The translations under genes were made by a program, and so were the position numbers. This document shows positions 35,315 to 42,816 of a stretch of 64,000 nucleotides of DNA, piece by piece. Where the stretch lies: contig NZ_UWPD01000001.1 in the NCBI RefSeq assembly GCF_900604965.1, positions 1-64,000 on the forward strand. Reading direction: 5' to 3'. The notes beneath the pieces are model-generated. The model did no database searches, had not been told where the DNA came from, and saw only the letters and a list, made by a program, of their open reading frames with translations. Within the stretch, counting starts at the first letter, position 1. The number at the start of each line of letters is the position of its first letter. This DNA is from Gordonibacter sp. Marseille-P4307 (GTDB taxonomy: Bacteria; Actinomycetota; Coriobacteriia; Coriobacteriales; Eggerthellaceae).

Positions 35315-36766
35315 CTACTCGATACCGAGCAGCCGTGCAACCAGTTCCTGCCTTCTGTCGAACAGCGTGCGCTCCAAACCCACAGGATACGTATGCGGAT
35401 TGAGCATGCGCTTCTGGGTTTCGTCGAGCGTCGCCAGTCCGGCGCGGGCGCGATCGCGCGCAACCAGGGCATCGCGCTGGGTCGCGTCGAGCACCACCTT
35501 GCCGTCGCGGGCAAACGGCGAAAGAAGCGGTTCGAACCGCATGCCGGCAAGCTTCTTGCGGCGAAGAGAGTCATGAGGATCGACGATGGTCTCGCATTCC
35601 CCCACCCCGCAGTTGACGTCGAACACCATATCGCCCGCGATCAGCCCGTTGTCGTAGAAATAGCGCCTGACGTCCAGCACGCCGGGCGTCGTGAGCTTCT
35701 GAGCGCTTCCCGTGATCTTGACGTGGTCCTTCCACGCGCCTTCGGGTTCGCGCGTAGCGCCCAGCTTGTACACTCCTCCCAGAGTGGGCTGGTCGTAGGC
35801 GCAGGCGAGCTTGGTTCCCACGCCCCATCCCGCAACCTGGGCCCCCTCGTCGCGAATCGACTTGATCGCGTACTCGTCAAGATCGTTCGACAAGATGATG
35901 CCGCAATCGGAAAGCCCCGCCTCGTCAAGCAAGCGACGCGCGCCCTTCGCCAGCCACGCCAGGTCGCCCGAATCGATGCGAATGCCCGCAAGGCGCTGGC
36001 CGCGCGCGCGCATTTCGAGCCCCACCGCGATGGCGTTGCGCACCCCCTGCTCGACATCGTAGGTATCGACCAGAAGCACGCAGTTGTCGGGAAACGACGC
36101 CGCATACGCCCGAAAAGCCGCAAGTTCGTCGGGAAACGACATGACCCACGAATGGCCGTGCGTTCCCGACACGGGAAGACCGAACATCTGCCCCGCCAGC
36201 ACGTTCGACGTGGATGCGCATCCGCCCACGACGGCTGCGCGCGAGGCCCACACGCCGCCCGCCGCACCCTGGGCCCGACGCAAGCCGAATTCGGCGACGG
36301 GGGCTTCGGCGGCCTGGCACACGCGCGCGGCCTTCGTGGCTATCAGCGTCTCGAAGTTGATGCAGTTCAAGAGAGCCGTTTCCAGAAGCTGGCACTCGAG
36401 AATCGAACCGCGCACGCGCACGAACGGCTCGTTGGGAAACACCACCGTTCCCTCAAGAACCGCATCGATATCGACGTGGAGCCCGAAATCGCTCAGATAT
36501 TCGAGAAAACCTCGACCGAACAGGTGATTTCCCTCGGGCGACCTGATTTCGGACAGGTAATCGAGGGCTTCGTCGTCAAAACGGTAGGAATCGACCACCT
36601 CGGCAAGCTGGTCGGTCCCGCATGCGATCGCATACCCCCCCTTGAAGGGGTAGTCTCGGAAGTACATATGGAAGCACGCCTCGGTATCGGTCACCCCGTG
36701 ATCCCAGTATCCCTGAGCCATGGTGAGCTGATACAGATCGGTGAGCATGGCATAGTCGATTTTCAC
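35315..36766 (-). CDS. pncB: Nicotinate phosphoribosyltransferase
   Basis: The 483-aa enzyme makes nicotinate mononucleotide from nicotinate and PRPP in NAD salvage. It starts with the family segment MLTDLYQLTMAQGYW, has the phosphorylatable His region SGTHGHSWVMSF near 215, and RIDSGDLAWLAKGAR. The start is a GTG seven bases after AAGGAGG. Two degV genes follow after 31 bases, possibly co-transcribed. Confidence 0.95.
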   Translation of the reverse strand: MKIDYAMLTDLYQLTMAQGYWDHGVTDTEACFHMYFRDYPFKGGYAIACGTDQLAEVVDSYRFDDEALDYLSEIRSPEGNHLFGRGFLEYLSDFGLHVDIDAVLEGTVVFPNEPFVRVRGSILECQLLETALLNCINFETLIATKAARVCQAAEAPVAEFGLRRAQGAAGGVWASRAAVVGGCASTSNVLAGQMFGLPVSGTHGHSWVMSFPDELAAFRAYAASFPDNCVLLVDTYDVEQGVRNAIAVGLEMRARGQRLAGIRIDSGDLAWLAKGARRLLDEAGLSDCGIILSNDLDEYAIKSIRDEGAQVAGWGVGTKLACAYDQPTLGGVYKLGATREPEGAWKDHVKITGSAQKLTTPGVLDVRRYFYDNGLIAGDMVFDVNCGVGECETIVDPHDSLRRKKLAGMRFEPLLSPFARDGKVVLDATQRDALVARDRARAGLATLDETQKRMLNPHTYPVGLERTLFDRRQELVARLLGIE

Positions 36767-36843
36767 TGAAAGGCCTCCTTGCGCGAAACATCCGTCTTCC
36801 GATGATACGGCCGATGCCCCCGATCGGGGGCATCTGGTGCGAT

Positions 36844-38358
36844 CTATTCGGCTGAAGGGTTTTCCGACGCGTCGGTTCTGTGGGTACGGCGCCTCGGTCG
36901 GCGACGTCCCTGCCCTTCCGTCTGCCCCGCTTCGCCCGCACGGGAGCCTGATCGGGAATCCGAGGGCGCCGCCCCGTCTTCTCGGCGCTTCCTCAACTCC
37001 GAAGAGCGCCGGCCGGGTCGCGCAGAGCCGCGTTCGGCCCCTTCGGGCGACGAGGCGGGACGCTGCGGTGAGGAGGACCGGGATGCGTCCGATCCCTGTT
37101 TTCCCGAGCGGGAACGCGGCCTGCGCGAAGAGCGGCCTTTGGAAGCGGCGCCCTCCTTCGCGGAATCGGGTGATGCACCCTGATCGCTCGGGCGAGATGT
37201 CTCCGAGGCTTCGAGGGTGCGCTCGGGTCCGTCGGCGGAAAGCTTCACCGACCGACGGCGACGCTGGCGATGCGACGTCTGCTCGGACGCGGCGGGTTCG
37301 TCGGAGGCGCGCCTACCGCGACGGGTGCGCGTCTTGGCCTCCCCCTTGTCCGACCGGGACGATGCGGAACCGTCGGACTTACCGCGCGGCCCTCGCCCGC
37401 CGATGGTGCGCACCTTGGTGGGATCGCTCAACTGATCTTCCCGAGTAATCTGCGATGTTGAAAGGTCTCCCAAACCGAACGTGGAAACCGCTTCTTCCGA
37501 ACCGAGCCGCTCCCACTCCCGCCTCTTGATACAGTTGGGGCGAGACGAATCGCCGCAGCAGCACATGGATCCCAAAGGAACCTTGACCGGTTTCTCCCCA
37601 TCGAGCTTCACGGAAACCACCTCGCGGGGGACGTTCAGATCGACAACCTTGCCCACGCCGTCCGGCGTTTCGATCTTGGCGTTTTTCTTCGGAGCGCGGC
37701 CCTTGAAGTCCTTGTATGCATCGTACTCGTAGCGCAAACAGCACATCAAGCGGCCGCACACCCCGGATATCTTCTGGGGGTTCAGAGAAAGGTCCTGCTC
37801 TTTGGCCATGCGAATGGAAACGGAGCTGAATTCCCCTCCCAAGCGCCGGCAGCACAGCTCTTGGCCGCAGTGACCGTAACCGCCCACCATGCGGGCTTCG
37901 TCGCGCACGCCTATCTGCTTCATATCGACGCGCACATGGAACTCGGCCGCGAGCTTGCGCACAAGCTCGCGGAAGTCGACGCGCTCTTCGGACTCGAAGT
38001 AGAAGACGGCCTTGTCGCCCTCGAACATGAACTCGACGGCTATAGGGCGCATGCCCTTCACCGTTTCGGCCGCCAGGCGCTTGAACAGCGGCAGCGCATC
38101 GCGACCGCGCTGATCCATCTCGACAGAGCGCGCGACGTCTTCTTCGGTCGCCAGGCGCTTCACCGGCTTGAGAGCGCTTTTCAGCGAACCCAGCTGCTCT
38201 TGCGAGGGCTCGAACACCGGGTTGCACAGAGCGCCGAACTCTAAGCCGCGCGCCGTGAGAACCACCACCGAATCGCTTGGATTCAGATCGAGATCGCGGG
38301 CGTCGAACCACAGCGTTTTCGGATTATATGCAAGCCTGATAGGGGCTACGCGAACCAT
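36844..38358 (-). CDS. ricT: RicT/YaaT-like PSP1-domain protein with long basic tail
   Basis: The first ~275 residues match the PSP1 family protein RicT. It has two Cys groups (GYGHCGQELCCRRLGGEF and SGVCGRLMCCLRYEYDAY), which in RicT homologues bind an FeS cluster, and a further Cys cluster (GSMCCCGDSSRPNC). In Bacillus, RicT forms part of a complex acting on RNase Y-dependent mRNA maturation. Residues ~290-504 are a low-complexity Arg/Ser/Pro/Glu tail absent from the ~275-aa Bacillus protein. It overlaps holB by 35 bases, reproducing the tmk-holB-yaaT neighbourhood known in Firmicutes. AAGAGG precedes the ATG. Confidence 0.88.
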   Translation of the reverse strand: MVRVAPIRLAYNPKTLWFDARDLDLNPSDSVVVLTARGLEFGALCNPVFEPSQEQLGSLKSALKPVKRLATEEDVARSVEMDQRGRDALPLFKRLAAETVKGMRPIAVEFMFEGDKAVFYFESEERVDFRELVRKLAAEFHVRVDMKQIGVRDEARMVGGYGHCGQELCCRRLGGEFSSVSIRMAKEQDLSLNPQKISGVCGRLMCCLRYEYDAYKDFKGRAPKKNAKIETPDGVGKVVDLNVPREVVSVKLDGEKPVKVPLGSMCCCGDSSRPNCIKRREWERLGSEEAVSTFGLGDLSTSQITREDQLSDPTKVRTIGGRGPRGKSDGSASSRSDKGEAKTRTRRGRRASDEPAASEQTSHRQRRRRSVKLSADGPERTLEASETSRPSDQGASPDSAKEGAASKGRSSRRPRSRSGKQGSDASRSSSPQRPASSPEGAERGSARPGRRSSELRKRREDGAAPSDSRSGSRAGEAGQTEGQGRRRPRRRTHRTDASENPSAE

Positions 38359-39463
38359 ACAGGGCCTCTTTCAATTCAAACAGCAACGCGTCAAAGCACG
38401 TCTCGGGGGAAACATTATACGAAATGGCCGCGCTGCACGCGCGTACCGAAGCGATCGCGCGCGCGATCCTAGCCTCGTCGGTAGCGGATGCGGCCTCTTC
38501 GATGGCGGTCATGACGTCGGCGTTCACCACCAGCTCGGGCGACTGGGCGCACACCGCCAAAACATCGCGGAGAAACGAAGCGGCGATCGAAGCGACCTGA
38601 TGCAGCGACTCGAGGCTTTTCGCCGTCAAAGCCTTCTTGTTGCGCTCTTCGATGCGCCGAATGGCCGATTTGGCCAGGAAATCCTCGTTTTCTCTGATCT
38701 CGGCCTCCTGCGCCGCCCTGATCTCGTCAAGCGGAGCCTTGGCAAGGTCAACCAGTTCGCGCGCCGCCTCGATGCAGGCCCAGGAATCCATCGACGCCAA
38801 GCGGCCCATGACCCCCAGCACCGATTTCCTGAACTCCATGCGCTCGTTTGATTTTACGAACTCGATGGTCTTGGTAATCGACCCGTCGCACGCGGCAAGG
38901 CCGATACGAGCGCGGGCGGGCGTGACCCCGGCCTGCTGGGCGATGATGCCCGCAGCCTCCGTTGCGGGTATATGGCGAAACGGCACCACCGAGCAGCGAG
39001 ACACGATGGTGGGAAGCACGCTTTCGCGCGTCCGGCCCAGCAAGATAAGCACCACGTCGTCGGGAGGCTCTTCAAGCGTCTTGAGAAAGGCGTTGGCCGA
39101 GGCCGCGTTCATCAGATCGACCCGATCGACAATATAGACCTTGCTGGAAGCCTGAATGGGGGCGAGCGCCGTATCGGCCACGATGTCGCGCACCTGATCG
39201 ACCAGGTACCCGACGGCCCCCTCGGGCGCGTAGTAATGCACATCGGGATGCTTGCGCCGACGAACCTTACGGCATGCGTCGCACTCCCCGCATCCGCAAA
39301 TCAGAGCCTCGGCCAGCGCATAGGCGGCAAGCGTCTTGTTCGAACCCGCCGGGCCGGTGAACAGATAGGCGTGGGTCACGCGGCCGTTTTCAACCGATGC
39401 GCGCAGGAAACCCCTCACCTGGGGTTGTCCGAATACGCCCTCGAAAGGATCGATTACGCTCAT
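38324..39463 (-). CDS. holB: DNA polymerase III delta' subunit
   Basis: The 379-aa clamp-loader subunit has a P-loop-like segment GPAGSNKT, a zinc-binding group (CGCGECDACRKVRRRKHPD), the VYIVDRVDLMNAASANAFLKTLEEPP segment and a Ser-Arg-Cys motif (TIVSRCSVV). It works with the tau/delta subunits to load the beta clamp. The ATG at 39463 overlaps the tmk stop by four bases. The C-terminal ~150 residues are poorly conserved, as usual. Confidence 0.92.
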   Translation of the reverse strand: MSVIDPFEGVFGQPQVRGFLRASVENGRVTHAYLFTGPAGSNKTLAAYALAEALICGCGECDACRKVRRRKHPDVHYYAPEGAVGYLVDQVRDIVADTALAPIQASSKVYIVDRVDLMNAASANAFLKTLEEPPDDVVLILLGRTRESVLPTIVSRCSVVPFRHIPATEAAGIIAQQAGVTPARARIGLAACDGSITKTIEFVKSNERMEFRKSVLGVMGRLASMDSWACIEAARELVDLAKAPLDEIRAAQEAEIRENEDFLAKSAIRRIEERNKKALTAKSLESLHQVASIAASFLRDVLAVCAQSPELVVNADVMTAIEEAASATDEARIARAIASVRACSAAISYNVSPETCFDALLFELKEALYGSRSPYQACI

Positions 39464-40194
39464 CGGCACCTCCCCTCGTGGCGCGCGCGATCGAGCGACG
39501 CGAACAGATCGTCGCTGCAAACGGCCTCATCGCGCATCCAAGGGAACAGGTCGGACAGCTCGGAGAAAACCATCCGCGAGGTTTCCGATTTGCGTTCGCG
39601 AGACACCACGATGCGCACCCGCTCCCGTTCGCTTTCCGCAAGGGATCGGAACCCCTCCGTCACGCGCTCGTGAAACTCCAGACCGGCCAATTCCATGCGG
39701 TCGGCCTCGTGATGGCGCGTTGCGCGCTCCAAACCAACCTCAACGCGCTCGCCGGTCGTCATGAGAATGGTGCGGTCGGGCACCAAGCCCTGAGTCGCAA
39801 AGCGGTTGGCCTGATCGACGAACGCACGTGGCAACCCGCGACCGAACACCTGGTACGCCACGGTGGAATCGCAGAACCGATCGCACAGCACAACCGCCCC
39901 CCGCGCAAGCGCGGGAAGGATGACCTCGGCCACAATCTGCGCGCGCGCTGCTTCGTAGACGAACAGCTCGGTTCGGTCGCACATCTCGACGCAGTCGGGG
40001 TCGAGCACCACGTCGCGCAACCGCTCCCCGATGGCCGTGCCGCCCGGCTCGCGCAAGCACACGACCTCCCTGCCTCGCTCACGAAGATGCTGGGCAAGGA
40101 ACCTGATGTGGGTGGTTTTACCTGCGCCGTCGCCGCCCTCGAACGTGATGAAGATCCCGCGTTCGGGTGCGTCGGCATACGAATCGCAACTCAT
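39460..40194 (-). CDS. tmk: Thymidylate kinase
   Basis: The 244-aa kinase phosphorylates dTMP to dTDP. Walker A (FEGGDGAGKTTHI), the DR(Y/F/H) loop in CDRFCDSTVAYQ and LREPGGTAIGE are visible. The protein is a little longer than average (about 210 aa) because of the C-terminal part. It is coupled to holB, as in many bacteria. AGGA lies upstream of the ATG. Confidence 0.94.
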   Translation of the reverse strand: MSCDSYADAPERGIFITFEGGDGAGKTTHIRFLAQHLRERGREVVCLREPGGTAIGERLRDVVLDPDCVEMCDRTELFVYEAARAQIVAEVILPALARGAVVLCDRFCDSTVAYQVFGRGLPRAFVDQANRFATQGLVPDRTILMTTGERVEVGLERATRHHEADRMELAGLEFHERVTEGFRSLAESERERVRIVVSRERKSETSRMVFSELSDLFPWMRDEAVCSDDLFASLDRARHEGRCR

Positions 40195-40221
40195 GAGATG
40201 TCCTGTTTGAGACGCCTTCGA

Positions 40222-40764
40222 TCACAAGGCGAAGTCGTAAACGTCGTTTCCGCGCACGTCGATTCCGACGAACACGGGGAAGTCCTCGACCTCGATCCGT
40301 CGAAGGGCCTCCGTTCCAAGATCATCATACGCTTCAACCGTCTCCGAAACCACGCACTTCGCCAAATAAGCAGCAGCTCCTCCAACGGCGACAAAGTACA
40401 CCGACCCCGTTTCCACGCAGGCGCGGCGCACCGCATCCGAGCGCGTCCCCTTGCCAAGCGTCGCCACCACACCGGCGCGGTAAAGCCGCGGGGCGGCGAA
40501 ATCCATGCGCGACGCCGTCGTGGGTCCGATGGCCCCGAAGGGACGGCCCGCGGCCGCAGGCGTGGGTCCGGCGTAGAAAACCGCCTGACCGGCAAGACCG
40601 TAGGGCAAACGATCGCTTCCGGCATCATCGAGCTCGGACAGAAGACGGATATGGCCCGCGTCGCGCAGCGTGTACATCGGCCCGCTCAAAAGGCACGAGT
40701 CCCCCGCGTTCAGAGACGAGAGATCGGAGCGGCTTAACGGAAGACGCAAGCGCCTACAGCTCAT
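40222..40764 (-). CDS. Class I fumarate hydratase, beta (C-terminal) subunit
   Basis: The 180-aa subunit matches the C-terminal domain of iron-sulfur fumarase: GPMYTLRDAGHIRLL, YAGPTPAAAGRPFGAIGPTTASRMD, and the Lys in VATLGKGTR. It overlaps the alpha-subunit gene by 11 bases, with GGAGGGG upstream of its ATG. A tartrate-dehydratase role is possible for this family, but malic enzyme next door favours fumarate/malate. Confidence 0.9.
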   Translation of the reverse strand: MSCRRLRLPLSRSDLSSLNAGDSCLLSGPMYTLRDAGHIRLLSELDDAGSDRLPYGLAGQAVFYAGPTPAAAGRPFGAIGPTTASRMDFAAPRLYRAGVVATLGKGTRSDAVRRACVETGSVYFVAVGGAAAYLAKCVVSETVEAYDDLGTEALRRIEVEDFPVFVGIDVRGNDVYDFAL

Positions 40765-41596
40765 AGGTGCCCCTCCTCATAGCCGAACACCCCATATTCA
40801 CGGCGACGGGAAGCGCCGCGATGTGACAGGGAGCGGTAAGCACGCGCACGCCCAGCGCCGTGGTCGAGCCGCCCAGCGCACCCGCGCCCAATCCGGTGGC
40901 GTTCACCGCCTCCAGAAGCTCGCGCTCGAAACGAGCGGTCCTCTCGTCTGGAGCGGGCTCGTCCAGAGGCCTCGTAAGCGCCCGCTTGGCCAATCCCGCA
41001 ACCTTGTCGAACGTCGATCCGACGCCCACGCCCACCACAAGCGGGGGGCAGGCATTGGCAGCCTTCTCTCGCACGCAGGAAACAACGGTATCGACCACGC
41101 CCTGGCGACCCGCTCCCGGAGCAAGCATCACCACGCGGCTGGCGTTATCCGACCCGCCGCCCTTCAGCATGACGTGGAGGCGAGCGCCCGCGCGCGCGCA
41201 GGGGTAAATCTCGCAGAACGCAGGGGTGTTCGACTCGGTGTTCGAGCGGTCGAACAGCGCGTCGCACACGATCGACATGCGCAGACGCCCCTCGACATAA
41301 GCGGAGCCCACGGCATCGTCCACATCAGCCATAACGTCGCCGGCGACGCATACGTCGGGTCCCACCTCCAAGCACACCCAGACCGAGCCCGTATCCTGGC
41401 AGATAGCCACCCGGTCCCTCGAAGCGATGCGCGCGTTTTCCATCAGAAGCTCGAGCACTTGGGCGGCGCGCGGGCTCTCTTCAGCCGAAGCGGCCTCCAT
41501 CAAGCCGCGCTTGATGTCGTCGGGCAGATCGAACGCCAAACTAAGCACAGCCCGGCGCACGACTTCGGCAACCTGCTTTCGCTCAATCAGCCTCAA
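40754..41596 (-). CDS. Class I fumarate hydratase, alpha (N-terminal) subunit
   Basis: The 280-aa subunit carries the iron-sulfur domain. Cluster cysteines are in AICQDTGS, ACPPLVVGVGVG and APCHIAALPVAVN, and GGGSDNAS is intact. Together with the beta subunit it interconverts fumarate and malate without air tolerance. It starts with TTG six bases after AAGGA. It lies between malic enzyme and the beta subunit on the same strand. Confidence 0.92.
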   Translation of the reverse strand: MRLIERKQVAEVVRRAVLSLAFDLPDDIKRGLMEAASAEESPRAAQVLELLMENARIASRDRVAICQDTGSVWVCLEVGPDVCVAGDVMADVDDAVGSAYVEGRLRMSIVCDALFDRSNTESNTPAFCEIYPCARAGARLHVMLKGGGSDNASRVVMLAPGAGRQGVVDTVVSCVREKAANACPPLVVGVGVGSTFDKVAGLAKRALTRPLDEPAPDERTARFERELLEAVNATGLGAGALGGSTTALGVRVLTAPCHIAALPVAVNMGCSAMRRGTYEL

Positions 41597-41634
41597 TCGG
41601 GATCCTTCCAGACATCGCGGCGTCCTCCCGCACC

Positions 41635-42792
41635 CTAACGGGCGCAGAGGCAGCCCTTCACGGCTCGGGAGACCGCTTCAGCCGCACGCAGGTCGAAGGG
41701 GTCCGGCATGATGAAATCCTCGTTCAGCTCGTCGTCGGAAACAAGGTCGGCAAGCGCCCGGGCTGCGGCCAGCTTCATCTCGTCGGTGATTTTGGAAGCG
41801 TGGGCCTCCAGCGCGCCCTTGAAGATGCCCGGAAAAGCGATGACGTTGTTGATCTGGTTCGGAAAGTCGCTTCGACCCGTTGCCGCGATACGCGCACCGG
41901 CCCGTTTGGCCTCGGCAGGATAGATTTCGGGAACGGGGTTCGCCAACCCGAAAACCACGGAATCGGAAGCCATGGTAGCGATCATTTCGGGCGTGATGGC
42001 CCCCGGAACCGAAACGCCGACGAATATATCTGCTCCCACCAGCGCATCTGCCAGCGATCCCGAAATGTCGTCAAGGTTGGTCACTTCAAGCATCGCGCGC
42101 TTGACGTCGTTGAGGCGTTCGGAGCGAGATGAGACGATGCCCTTCGAGTCGCACAGGACGACGTGCCTGAACCCGTACAGCAGCAAAAGCTTGGCGATGG
42201 CGATGCCGGCCGCACCCGACCCGTTGACGACTATGCGGCAATCCTCGACCCGTTTTCCCGTAATGCGCAGCGCGTTGATGATACCGCACAGAACGACGAT
42301 GGCTGTGCCGTGCTGATCGTCATGGAATACCGGGATATCGAGCTCGGCCTTCAAGCGCTCTTCGATCTCGAAGCAGCGCGGAGCCGAGATGTCTTCGAGG
42401 TTGATCCCGCCGAAGGTGGGTGCGAGGCGCTTCACCGTCTCGACGATCTCATCGACATCCTGCGTATCGAGGCAGATGGGAAAAGCGTTGACACCGCCGA
42501 ACTCCTTGAACAGAACCGCCTTGCCCTCCATTACGGGCATAGCGGCCTCGGGACCGATGTTCCCCAAACCCAGAACGGCGCTCCCGTCGCTCACGACGGC
42601 GATGGTGTTGCCTTTCAGCGTGTAATCGTACGCCAGCGACCGATCGGCCGCGATATCCTTGCAGGGCTCCGCAACGCCGGGGGTGTAGGCGATCGCCAGA
42701 TCCTCGCGCGTGGCCAGCTTCATCTTCGGTTCGGTGGAGATCTTTCCGGCCCATTCCCGATGGAGCCTGATCGCCTCGTCACGATTGCTCAT
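41635..42792 (-). CDS. NAD(P)-dependent malic enzyme
   Basis: The 385-aa short-form enzyme decarboxylates malate to pyruvate. It shows AYTPGVAEPC, the metal-site FHDDQHGTAIV, the dinucleotide motif VVNGSGAAGIAIAKLL and the GLANPVPEI segment. Cofactor preference cannot be read safely. Fumarase subunits follow directly, so fumarate to malate to pyruvate is encoded as a unit. GGGAAGAG precedes the ATG. Confidence 0.95.
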   Translation of the reverse strand: MSNRDEAIRLHREWAGKISTEPKMKLATREDLAIAYTPGVAEPCKDIAADRSLAYDYTLKGNTIAVVSDGSAVLGLGNIGPEAAMPVMEGKAVLFKEFGGVNAFPICLDTQDVDEIVETVKRLAPTFGGINLEDISAPRCFEIEERLKAELDIPVFHDDQHGTAIVVLCGIINALRITGKRVEDCRIVVNGSGAAGIAIAKLLLLYGFRHVVLCDSKGIVSSRSERLNDVKRAMLEVTNLDDISGSLADALVGADIFVGVSVPGAITPEMIATMASDSVVFGLANPVPEIYPAEAKRAGARIAATGRSDFPNQINNVIAFPGIFKGALEAHASKITDEMKLAAARALADLVSDDELNEDFIMPDPFDLRAAEAVSRAVKGCLCAR

Positions 42793-42816
42793 TGCTCTTC
42801 CCGTCTCTCTTGCCTG

